Origin: an uncultured Rhizobiaceae group bacterium
GTDB taxonomy: Bacteria > Pseudomonadota > Alphaproteobacteria > Rhizobiales > Rhizobiaceae
DNA: 64,000 bases
NCBI GenBank assembly: GCA_938010435.1
Contig: CALLUS010000002.1
Coordinates: 372,001 to 436,000, forward strand
Direction: 5' to 3'
A model generated the notes under the pieces. That model was not told where the DNA came from. It saw nothing but the letters and a program-made list of their open reading frames with translations, and searched no databases. The translations under genes were made by a program, and so were the position numbers. The first letter of the stretch is position 1. Every line of letters starts with the position of its first letter. This document shows positions 38,282 to 47,027 of the stretch, piece by piece.

Positions 38282-39856
38282 ATGCCTGAATCAAAATCCA
38301 ATGCGCTAGAAGTCACAGTTACTGAACTTTCCGGCAAGCTGAAACGCACCGTGGAAGATACGTTCGGCCATGTGCGTGTACGCGGCGAAATATCCGGTTT
38401 TCGCGGTCCTCATTCATCTGGCCACTGCTATTTCTCATTGAAAGACGAAAAGGCCCGTTTGGAAGCTGTGATTTGGCGCGGACAAGCGGCCAAGCTGAAA
38501 CACATGCCTGAAGAAGGCCTTGAAGTCATCGCATCAGGCAAGCTGACCACCTATCCCGGTTCGTCCAAATATCAAATCGTCATCGACAATATCGAACCTG
38601 CCGGCGCAGGTGCATTGATGGCTTTATTGGAAGAACGCCGCAAAAAACTTGCTGCAGAAGGATTGTTTGAAGACGGTCGCAAGCAATTGTTGCCCTATAT
38701 GCCGAAAGTGATCGGCGTGATCACATCTCCAACCGGTGCAGTAATCCGCGATATTCTACATCGCATTGCAGATCGTTTTCCTGTGCATGTGGTGGTTTGG
38801 CCCGTGCGCGTGCAAGGAGAAACATCCGGCAAAGAAGTCGCCAACGGTGTGCACCAGTTGAACAATTTGCCGGAAAGTATCGGCATCCCCCGCCCTGACC
38901 TCATTATTGTGGCGCGCGGTGGTGGGTCACTGGAAGACCTTTGGGGCTTTAACGATGAAGCGTTGGTTCGTTCTGTTTCAAACTCCATGATCCCGGTCAT
39001 TTCTGCTGTCGGCCATGAAACCGATTGGACTTTGGTGGACCATGCCGCCGATTGGCGCGCGCCGACGCCAACAGCAGCGGCTGAAAAAGCGGTGCCCGTA
39101 CGTGCTGAATTGGAAGCCTATATTGCAGACCTTGGCGCACGATTGCGTGGAGCCATAAGCCGCCTCGGAGACAACCGTCGCAACTCCGTGCGCTCTGCTG
39201 CACGCGGATTACCGGCGCCTGATATGTTGTTGGCCTTGCCGCGCAGACGCTTTGATGAAGCCTCTGGCCGTTTGGACCGGGAATTGACCAACCGTGTGGG
39301 ACGTTTGCGAGACAGGTTCAATCAAACAGGTGCGCGTCTTTCTGTTCGCTCCTTGGAATTGCGCATTGGACGGGCACGGGACGCATTGCAACCGTTTAAA
39401 ATGCGCCATCAAAACTCACTGTCCAATATGCTGGACCGTCGCAAAGAGCGATTTACACAACGGGCACAGAGATTGCGTTTGCAACCGATCGCAGATCGTT
39501 TGGTCACTGGTCGTAGTTCTTTGCACCGTAACGAGAAAGCAGTGCTGGCTCAAATGCAAACCCTGTTTGCTAAAGCCTATCAGCAATTAGATCGCAATGG
39601 CCGACTGCTCAACACACTGTCTTACAAGAACACGCTGGAGCGCGGGTTCGCAGTTTTGCGCAACAACAAGGGAAAATTAATCAAAAGTACATCCACTGTG
39701 AAAGCAGGCCAAGCTGTATCAATCGATTTGCTCGACGGTTCAATTGATGCTGTTGTGGGTGCAATTGATACACCTGACAAAGCATCTGCGGTGAAAAAGA
39801 CATCGCCAAAGACGAGTTCAAAATCCGACGGTGGTAATCAAGGCCAGCTGTTTTAG
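38282..39856 (+). CDS. xseA: Exodeoxyribonuclease VII large subunit
   Basis: Catalytic subunit of Exo VII, degrading single-stranded DNA, 524 aa. The N-terminal OB-fold domain contains VRVRGEISGFRGPHSSGHCY. The catalytic core has PKVIGVITSPTGAVIRDI and IIVARGGGSLEDLWGFNDE. A coiled, Arg-rich middle region and the final region LERGFAVLRNNKGK follow. ATG 38282 is preferred; a GTG at 38267 is possible. The small subunit gene xseB is not in the window. Confidence 0.95.
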   Translation: MPESKSNALEVTVTELSGKLKRTVEDTFGHVRVRGEISGFRGPHSSGHCYFSLKDEKARLEAVIWRGQAAKLKHMPEEGLEVIASGKLTTYPGSSKYQIVIDNIEPAGAGALMALLEERRKKLAAEGLFEDGRKQLLPYMPKVIGVITSPTGAVIRDILHRIADRFPVHVVVWPVRVQGETSGKEVANGVHQLNNLPESIGIPRPDLIIVARGGGSLEDLWGFNDEALVRSVSNSMIPVISAVGHETDWTLVDHAADWRAPTPTAAAEKAVPVRAELEAYIADLGARLRGAISRLGDNRRNSVRSAARGLPAPDMLLALPRRRFDEASGRLDRELTNRVGRLRDRFNQTGARLSVRSLELRIGRARDALQPFKMRHQNSLSNMLDRRKERFTQRAQRLRLQPIADRLVTGRSSLHRNEKAVLAQMQTLFAKAYQQLDRNGRLLNTLSYKNTLERGFAVLRNNKGKLIKSTSTVKAGQAVSIDLLDGSIDAVVGAIDTPDKASAVKKTSPKTSSKSDGGNQGQLF

Positions 39857-40052
39857 GTTTCTAGAGCAAAGTGCAATTAATCTACTCCATCAATTGCTCC
39901 AAGGTGACGCATTTGATGGCACTCTATTAATTGTGATAAATTGCATCATGCTTTGATAAAATTTGAATCAAATCATTGCGCCCATTTCAGGTGAGGTTTC
40001 ACACCTTTCGGGCACGCTTCTCCTCGAATTGACTTCTCAGTCGGGGATGAAC

Positions 40053-41069
40053 ATGTCGGACAAAACAACTCAAGATCTCGTAAAAATTGCCGAGGCTCCG
40101 CCTCTCGTACCCGTAGGCGCGCGCGATTTTGGGGTGCTGCGCATATTGCCAGAAGGCATATTTCTGGCAGTGCGAGAGCAAAACAGCTCCAATGCGGCCC
40201 CCTTATATGTTTTTGGTTTTTGCAACCCCGCTTTTGCGCGCATGACCGATTCTGAAGCTGACGCTTTGTTGGGCCAATCGCTCAACACTGTTTTTTCGAC
40301 CACCAACTCCACCGCCATCGGCAATGGACTTAAGCACGTAGAAGACACTGGCATTCGCACCAGCGTCGATATTGTGTTGGGAAAAACACCACGCCAAAGA
40401 TTTTGGCGCCTCACTCTCGTACCCCATAATGACGGTGTGATCGCCTTGGTCAATGACCGTACGGCTCATATCTCGCGAGAAAACTATCTTGAAGATCGCG
40501 CTGTCAAGCTGATTGATCAATCCAACATTCTGGAAAGCTCGCGCCGCGACCTTGAAGATGAGGTTTTGCGACTGCGCAGCAAACTGAAAGATATGGAACG
40601 GGCTGCCAAATTCGATTCCGTTTCCGGTCTGCCAAACCGCGCCTATTTTCTGGAGCGAGCTGGTGCTGAATTTCAACGTAGCCAACGTTACGCTCACGAC
40701 ATGGCGCTTGTCATAATGCGCATTCAAGGGCTTTCGGACATTACAAAAAAACAGGGGATGGACGTTAGCAGTCGCGTGCTGACCAGCTTCGGGCAAATTT
40801 GCGAAACCGTTTGTCGCGGTGGCATGGATATCGCTGGACGTATCAAAAATGACGAAGTCGCTGTTTTGTTACCGGAAACCAACCTCACAGGTGCCCTTAT
40901 GTTTATCGACAGGTTGCGCAGCATTGTTGCCAATACACCCGTAAATACAGGCGATGGTTATATTCGGTTGGGCATACGCGCAGGCGTTGATGCGATGCAG
41001 GGCGACGACACCACGTTTTCCGCCTGTATGAAGCGAGCCAAGGCCAGCATGGCCACGGGCAAGATATAA
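40053..41069 (+). CDS. PAS-like/degenerate GGDEF-domain protein
   Basis: 338 aa, no transmembrane segment seen. A PAS-like N-terminal half (LYVFGFCNPAFARMTDSEA) leads through a coiled coil (SRRDLEDEVLRLRSKLKDME) to a GGDEF-type domain that starts well (FDSVSGLPNRAYFLERA). The active-site GG(D/E)EF is replaced by IKNDEV, so diguanylate cyclase activity is unlikely; it may be a receptor, a partner of an active cyclase, or an inactive relic. ATG 40053 follows GGGG(A); ATG 40047 is equally possible. It lies 196 bases after xseA. The intervening stretch has no visible gene. Confidence 0.78.
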   Translation: MSDKTTQDLVKIAEAPPLVPVGARDFGVLRILPEGIFLAVREQNSSNAAPLYVFGFCNPAFARMTDSEADALLGQSLNTVFSTTNSTAIGNGLKHVEDTGIRTSVDIVLGKTPRQRFWRLTLVPHNDGVIALVNDRTAHISRENYLEDRAVKLIDQSNILESSRRDLEDEVLRLRSKLKDMERAAKFDSVSGLPNRAYFLERAGAEFQRSQRYAHDMALVIMRIQGLSDITKKQGMDVSSRVLTSFGQICETVCRGGMDIAGRIKNDEVAVLLPETNLTGALMFIDRLRSIVANTPVNTGDGYIRLGIRAGVDAMQGDDTTFSACMKRAKASMATGKI

Positions 41070-41086
41070 ATCTTGTTTTGAAAAAA

Positions 41087-41163
<77 letters not shown>

Positions 41164-41372
41164 ACACTTTTTATGCTTCAAACAATTGAAGCAACGGCAT
41201 TGCCTTAAAACCAAATGGTGAGTTCGGCAAGGGCGATCTGCCCTTCGTTTTGCCAGAATGGCATTTATTTTTACTTTTTCTGTTTGAATCTGCGGCTTTG
41301 AGGATTAACCCTGCTTTTCAAAATACGGCCCACCACCATATATAGTGTGGATTGCTACCAAAAAACGCTGTA

Positions 41373-41387
41373 TTTACACTTTGTTAA
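41373..41387 (+). promoter_or_regulatory. Candidate CtrA-like site upstream of the sensor kinase
   Basis: TTTA-CACTTTG-TTAA matches the CtrA consensus TTAA-N7-TTAA with one mismatch, 99 bases before the kinase start. The rest of the 322-base stretch between tRNA-His and the kinase shows no gene. A palindrome GCTTCAA-ACAA-TTGAAGC at 41175-41192 lies in front of the tRNA. Confidence 0.3.
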
Positions 41388-41485
41388 TAAATGTCGGGCG
41401 GTCAGCAGGTCTCCAAATTGTGCCTTTGGGCAAATTCGTTCTCTGCGTTTTACAATCCACTGACAGCAAGGTGAGTGACCACACT

Positions 41486-44400
41486 ATGGCGCAGGTGCAA
41501 TATCCCTATCTGGATTTGACGGTGTTACCCGACATCCGACCCCACGTCATATCGGCAAGCGCTGCTGTTTTATTCGACGCAGACCTATCGCAAGTTCTGT
41601 GGGCCAATGGTGAAGGCGCAAATTACATCGGGTCACCCGCCATCCGCCAAGCCCTTGAAGGGCGTTTAAGTATCAACCCTGCCATGCTACGCCAAATCAA
41701 AACGGCTGCAGATCGACTGGGATCAAGCGGTGACGCAACAGCGATCATGCGTGTTCGTCGTGGATTTAAGACCCGCCTCATCAACTTCACGATCAGCCGC
41801 ACGACTTTGCCCGGTGGTGAACAGGCTTATCTGTTGCTGACCGAGAGATTGCACGGACGTCGCCATTCCAAAGCAGATATGGTGGATGCTGTTGTCAATT
41901 GTTTGGATGGATACAGCCATGCGTCTGCTGTTCTTGATGCCAATGGTGGGGTAATTGCGTCATCAGAGCATTTTGAGACCCTTGGGGTTTCAACTGATGA
42001 TCTTACTCAGATGGCCCACAAAGCCAACACCGAAGAAGACAGATTGGTGAAACGACCTGTTGGCACCAATTCAGGCCCGATGCCTTCTGGTATGGCACGT
42101 TTGCAAGATGCGCCATCAATGCATCTGTTGGTGATTGCCAATCTGGAACACACAGCTGTTGCAACGGCTGATGAACTTACGCCCGAAACGATGGATGAAC
42201 ATAAAAACACACAAGACGGCACCTTGCCTGAGGAACCTCGCGTTGGTGCGTTTTCAAACAAACGGACACCGCTTAACAGCGGAACGACAGGGCGTTGGTA
42301 TTACAAGCCGATCAAGTTGGATGATCAATTTGACGACGACTCCGAAGATGGCTTTGATATCGATTTAAACACGGAACAGGTTACTGATTCAATTGCGGAA
42401 GCAGGAACACAAGTCGAACCGTTGGATGCCCTTGCGGAAGCCGGTTTGGTTCAAACGAGTGAATATAATTCTTCTGACACTGTTAATGAGCAGCCTGAAA
42501 AACAAACGGAACCACATATAGAAGAATCCAAAGCTGCGGAACCAGAGATAACGACATCAGAAGCAGAACAGACTGAAGTCATTTTGAACGAAGTCTCTGA
42601 CGAGGCCCGACCCGTCCGTTTCATTTGGGAAATGGATGATGGCCAAACATTCACTTCGGTTTCTCGAGAACTTGCTGATGCAGTGGGTGAAAAATCCGCA
42701 GATTTAAAAGGGCGTTCATGGCCAGATATTGCGGACGCCTATGACTTTGAGAATGGTGAAGATATATCCAACCTTCTCAAAAAAGGTGACACTTGGTCTG
42801 GCAAAACTGTGCTTTGGCCGGTCGAAGGAACTGACCTACGCGTTCCTGTAGATCTGGCGGGGCTTCCCTCCTATGGCCGGAACCGCAATTTTGATGGTTT
42901 CAACGGATTTGGTATCATTCGCAAAGCGGATGCGGTCATCGACCCGAACTCCAAAGGCTTGTCACTAGATGCTGCGCCGAACAAACCAAAATCAGAAACT
43001 CCTGAAAACACGACCACATTAGAAGAAGGGGTCAACGATAAGATTGTTGATCTCGCCCAACGTCGCAATGGTGAAAACGAACGTTCATTGTCGTCAGGTG
43101 AGCAAGAAGCATTTCGCGAGATTGCTGAGACACTGGGGGAAGGCACCTCCATAGAACCTATTGACGAAACAGACCAAGACACTGTTTCTCAAGAGGTTAT
43201 TGGTCAGGATTATGAAACCCACGAAAATTTGAGTGAAGGTGCCGACGAAACGTCTGCTGACAATGCCATACTAACGCCTGACCATGATGTGGACACGTCT
43301 ATTCTTGCACGCTTGCCAATCCCCGTTTTGGTGTACAGAGAAAGCGAATTATTGTTTGCCAATGAAGAGTTTTTCGACCTGACCGGTTACGGACAACTCA
43401 CAGATCTTGCGACTTCTGGTGGCGTTGATGTTCTGTTCGGCGAAGGTGTGAACATGACCACCAATCAAATTTTTCATTCCGATGGACAGACACTCGATGT
43501 GCATGCTCATATTCAACGGGTACCTTGGGACGACCGCAAAGCGATGCTGCTCACGTTGCGCAAAGGCGAAGATCCGGACATCGCTGTTGAGGGTGACGCA
43601 ACTGATTTGAGCCGTGCATCCAACTTATCAACACTTGCACCTAGCGACGCTTCTGAGATTGAACCGGTGGAATTGCCAAAAACCGATTCAAATATGCGTC
43701 TGGTTAAGTCTGATACCCCACCTCTCACATCACCTTCCCCGAAAAATTCGCAGTCTGATTCTCATGAAGCCTTTGGCGGATTAAGCGGAGAAGATCTTCG
43801 TAGCATTTTAGATACAGCCACCGATGGGGTGATTATTCTGTCCGATGAAGGTATCGTACGGGCGATTAATCAATCTGCAGAAGCGTTGTTTGATCAAGAC
43901 CCGAGTGACATACAGGGCCAGTCATTCACAAAATTACTCGCGCCTGAAAGCCAACGTTCAGCTTTCGATTACCTGCGCAGCCTGTCTGATGTGGGAGTCG
44001 CAAGCCTATTGAACGATGGCAGAGAAGTCATAGGCCGCACGGCCAAAGGTGGATTACTTCCTCTTTTTATGACCATCGGAAAATTGGAAAGCACCGATGC
44101 ATGTTGCGCAGTTGTTCGCGATATCACGGCTTGGAAAAAAGCTGAGGAAGACTTGCTGACGGCTCGTGCAGAAGCCGAGAAAGCCAATGAACAGAAAACT
44201 GAGTTTTTGGCGCGCATCAGCCATGAAATACGCACACCGTTGAACGCAATTATCGGCTTTTCAGATATGATGATTGAAGAACGTTTCGGGCGAATCGAGA
44301 ATGATCGTTATCGCGGTTATCTTCGTGATATCCAGAAATCAGGGTCTCATGTTCTCGATCTGGTAAACGATCTGCTGGATATTTCAAAAATTGAAGCGGG

Positions 44401-44896
44401 CAAAATGGAATTGTCCTTTGACGCTTGCAACCTGAATACCACTGTTTCTGAAACTGTTGCCATGATTCAACCTGAAGCGAACAAAGAACGGGTAATTATT
44501 CGCACAAGTTTGTCAGCAGTGGTGCCTAAAGTTGTAGCCGACCCGCGCAGCTTGAAGCAGATCGTTTTGAATCTTGTTTCCAACAGCATCAAATATACGA
44601 AATCTGGTGGACAAGTGATTGTCTCCACCGTGTATGAGGACAGTGGTGAAGTTGTTCTGCGCGTGCGGGATACCGGCATTGGTATGAGCGACACCGAGCT
44701 TGCAAAAGCCATGCAGCCGTTCGAGCAATTAAGCACAACGATGGACGCCCGAAAGCAAGGCACTGGCTTAGGCCTACCACTCACCAAAGCTATGGTGGAA
44801 GCCAACCGCGCGCAATTTCACATTGAAAGCTCACCAGAAGAAGGCACTTTGGTTGAAGTTCATTTCCCGTCACAGCGGGTATTGGCTGACCGCTGA
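41486..44896 (+). CDS. PdhS/DivJ-like multi-PAS sensor histidine kinase
   Basis: 1136-aa cytosolic kinase. PAS-type regions lie near residues 20-60 (LFDADLSQVLWANG), 375-420, 610-660 (LPIPVLVYRESELLFANEEF) and 765-880. They are joined by long acidic low-complexity linkers (about residues 230-370 and 490-600). The H-box RISHEIRTPLNAIIGFSD puts the phospho-His at 913, and the ATPase domain ends GTGLGLPLTKAMVEANRA. This H-box and C terminus are those of the PdhS/DivJ/PleC group, which controls DivK and CtrA and so cell-cycle polarity. ATG 41486 follows AGGTGAG; an open frame back to 41345 has no support. Confidence 0.85.
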   Translation: MAQVQYPYLDLTVLPDIRPHVISASAAVLFDADLSQVLWANGEGANYIGSPAIRQALEGRLSINPAMLRQIKTAADRLGSSGDATAIMRVRRGFKTRLINFTISRTTLPGGEQAYLLLTERLHGRRHSKADMVDAVVNCLDGYSHASAVLDANGGVIASSEHFETLGVSTDDLTQMAHKANTEEDRLVKRPVGTNSGPMPSGMARLQDAPSMHLLVIANLEHTAVATADELTPETMDEHKNTQDGTLPEEPRVGAFSNKRTPLNSGTTGRWYYKPIKLDDQFDDDSEDGFDIDLNTEQVTDSIAEAGTQVEPLDALAEAGLVQTSEYNSSDTVNEQPEKQTEPHIEESKAAEPEITTSEAEQTEVILNEVSDEARPVRFIWEMDDGQTFTSVSRELADAVGEKSADLKGRSWPDIADAYDFENGEDISNLLKKGDTWSGKTVLWPVEGTDLRVPVDLAGLPSYGRNRNFDGFNGFGIIRKADAVIDPNSKGLSLDAAPNKPKSETPENTTTLEEGVNDKIVDLAQRRNGENERSLSSGEQEAFREIAETLGEGTSIEPIDETDQDTVSQEVIGQDYETHENLSEGADETSADNAILTPDHDVDTSILARLPIPVLVYRESELLFANEEFFDLTGYGQLTDLATSGGVDVLFGEGVNMTTNQIFHSDGQTLDVHAHIQRVPWDDRKAMLLTLRKGEDPDIAVEGDATDLSRASNLSTLAPSDASEIEPVELPKTDSNMRLVKSDTPPLTSPSPKNSQSDSHEAFGGLSGEDLRSILDTATDGVIILSDEGIVRAINQSAEALFDQDPSDIQGQSFTKLLAPESQRSAFDYLRSLSDVGVASLLNDGREVIGRTAKGGLLPLFMTIGKLESTDACCAVVRDITAWKKAEEDLLTARAEAEKANEQKTEFLARISHEIRTPLNAIIGFSDMMIEERFGRIENDRYRGYLRDIQKSGSHVLDLVNDLLDISKIEAGKMELSFDACNLNTTVSETVAMIQPEANKERVIIRTSLSAVVPKVVADPRSLKQIVLNLVSNSIKYTKSGGQVIVSTVYEDSGEVVLRVRDTGIGMSDTELAKAMQPFEQLSTTMDARKQGTGLGLPLTKAMVEANRAQFHIESSPEEGTLVEVHFPSQRVLADR

Positions 44897-44951
44897 CCGG
44901 TTGAGCTATTGACACCGAACATGTTTGGCCCGAATTTAAAGTCGACTTTTG

Positions 44952-44963
44952 TAATCATGATTA
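44952..44963. promoter_or_regulatory. Palindrome upstream of the iron-type permease
   Basis: TAATCATGATTA is a perfect 12-bp palindrome 134 bases before the permease frame. No regulator can be assigned; it does not match the IRO box pattern for RirA. Confidence 0.25.
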
Positions 44964-45096
44964 GTTTAGAAAATTTCCAACCTTCTGATTTCAAATGATT
45001 ATATGTTTGCCCCGCCTGCCATGAAACGTTAGCTGATAGCATTGACCGTGTTTGTAGCACTTGCTGCATTAAAGCACTGAACCAACGAATGGCTCC

Positions 45097-46758
45097 ATGG
45101 CTGGATCAACGATTACCCAAAAAAGGAAGCAGTATATGCATCGGGCTTTTTCTCCCGTTGCAGGAATCGTACTGTTTACAATTCTGGGTTTGGTTCTGCT
45201 GCCGTTTCTCGCGTTGGTTGGCATAGCCCTTTCGGGGTCGCTGGAAGCATGGCCACATTTATTGGCCAACGTTTTACCGCGAAGCCTATTTCAGACATTT
45301 ACCTTATTGTTCCTGGTTGCTTTTGGAACTTCGTTAATAGGGGCTGGAACCGCTTGGTTGACATCGGTGTTTGAATTTCCTTTGCGCCGTTTATTTTCTT
45401 GGGCATTGGTGCTGCCATTGGCTGTGCCCACATATATTGCGGCTTACACGCAACTTGAGTTTTTCGATTTTTCCGGCCCTGTCCAATCGTTCGTCCGTGA
45501 CCTGGGCGGGTACAGCAGTTTTCGTGATTATTGGTTTCCAGATTTAAGGTCCTTCTGGGGAGCTGCATTGGTTTTTTCACTCGTGCTCTACCCCTATGTC
45601 TATATGACCACCTGTTTAACTTTCTCGCGACAGGGGGCTTCCGCATTGGATGCGTGTCGCACTCTTGGAGCCAAGCCTTCGCGTATGTTTTGGCAAGTGG
45701 GCTTACCCATGGCACGCCCTGCACTTGCAGCTGGTGTTGCGATCGCATTGATGGAAACGCTAAACGATATTGGTGCTGTGGAAATACTGGGCGTTCGCAC
45801 TCTCACCTACGCTGTTTTTGAAACTTGGCTAAATCGCGACGATTTGGTTGGAGCTGTTCAATTGGCGATTGTACTACTCATAATTATCGCATTTCTGGTT
45901 TGGTCCGAACGCAAAGCACGCGGTGCGCGTAATTATTCAGCCACCAGCCGTGAACGGCCAACAGCGCGACTGAACCTTAATGGAACCCGTAAATGGCTGG
46001 CTGTAATTGCCTGTGCATCACCTATCCTTCTGGGTTTAGGCATACCGATTTATGTTTTGGGAACCTATACATTTCGCAGGCTTGGCGAGGGGTTGAACGC
46101 CGCAGTTTTACATTCTGCCTTCAACAGTGTTCTGGTGGCGACCATCAGCGCTGTCGTCGCAACGGCCATTGCTTATGGTGTAATCCAATACGCCCGTCTT
46201 TCGCGCAACAAACGGGTTGCGACAACCGGACGTATCGCCAGTTTGGGTTACGCAGTACCCGGCACAGTATTGGCAATTGGATTGTTGATACCTTTGGCAA
46301 GCTTTGATAACTGGTTTGATGCTGCCGTGCGGTCAATGTTTGGAGTGTCTTCAGGCCTGTTGCTCAGCGGGTCGATTGGCATCCTGATTTATGCCTATGT
46401 TTTGAGATTTTTAGCAATTTCATACGGAACCGTGGAATCAGGGTTTGGACGCGTATCTCCTCACATTGATCTTGTGGCCAGATCGCTTGGACGCACGCCC
46501 TCACAAGTGGCCAAACAAATTCACACACCAATCATGAAAAACGTATTGGCAGCTGCCTTTCTATTGGTTTTTGTCGATTCCATGAAAGAACTGTCAGCCA
46601 CTCTGTTATTGCGACCGTTCAACTTTGAGACACTATCAACTTATATTTATGATCGTGCGTCTCAATCCGCATTGGAAGATGCTTCCTTTGCAGCTTTGAT
46701 TATTGTCTTGATTGGGCTTGTACCAGTATATCTTATTTCACGGGCGCCTCAGAAATAG
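45097..46758 (+). CDS. Fused iron(III)-type ABC transporter permease
   Basis: 553-aa inner-membrane protein with about twelve helices in two permease halves (FbpB/AfuB/ThiP type). Each half has an EAA loop for contact with the ATPase: ETLNDIGAVEILGVRTL and DSMKELSATLLLRPFNFETL. The latter KELxxTLLLRPF form is typical of ferric-iron permeases. Neither the binding protein nor the ATPase is adjacent, so either they are elsewhere or this is an orphan. A start at 45136 (MHRAFSPVAG) is an alternative to 45097. No strong regulatory signal was seen. Confidence 0.85.
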   Translation: MAGSTITQKRKQYMHRAFSPVAGIVLFTILGLVLLPFLALVGIALSGSLEAWPHLLANVLPRSLFQTFTLLFLVAFGTSLIGAGTAWLTSVFEFPLRRLFSWALVLPLAVPTYIAAYTQLEFFDFSGPVQSFVRDLGGYSSFRDYWFPDLRSFWGAALVFSLVLYPYVYMTTCLTFSRQGASALDACRTLGAKPSRMFWQVGLPMARPALAAGVAIALMETLNDIGAVEILGVRTLTYAVFETWLNRDDLVGAVQLAIVLLIIIAFLVWSERKARGARNYSATSRERPTARLNLNGTRKWLAVIACASPILLGLGIPIYVLGTYTFRRLGEGLNAAVLHSAFNSVLVATISAVVATAIAYGVIQYARLSRNKRVATTGRIASLGYAVPGTVLAIGLLIPLASFDNWFDAAVRSMFGVSSGLLLSGSIGILIYAYVLRFLAISYGTVESGFGRVSPHIDLVARSLGRTPSQVAKQIHTPIMKNVLAAAFLLVFVDSMKELSATLLLRPFNFETLSTYIYDRASQSALEDASFAALIIVLIGLVPVYLISRAPQK

Positions 46759-46790
46759 GCTTACACTCTTCTGAGTACACACCAAAAAAA

Positions 46791-46812
46791 ACGCGGACAT
46801 TGCTGTCCGCGT
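46791..46812 (-). terminator. Terminator on the minus strand
   Basis: ACGCGGACA and TGTCCGCGT form a perfect 9-bp stem with loop of 4. On the minus strand it is followed by eight T's. The nearest minus-strand gene ends 216 bases upstream at 47028, so this ends either its long 3' UTR or a separate small RNA. Confidence 0.85.
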
Positions 46813-47027
46813 AAGAGATAAGGTTAAGAAGCTGTGGGGTCGTGTCTCAGGTCTAGTAAACTTTTGGGAAATTGAAACATTCAACTTATGAATATTTTGA
46901 CTTCCGATGAACCCATAATGCCCCTCAAAAGTTAAGAACGTCTTTCCAGCTTCATTAAAATTTTACACTTCCGCGTGAAACGAAACACAAGGTTAAGATT
47001 TTAGTTAGGGTTTGTTAACCCTCTTTC

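Noticed and set aside
41175-41192. GCTTCAA-ACAA-TTGAAGC hairpin in front of tRNA-His
   Set aside because: No T-run and located on the 5' side of the tRNA; could be chance or a promoter element, too little to call.
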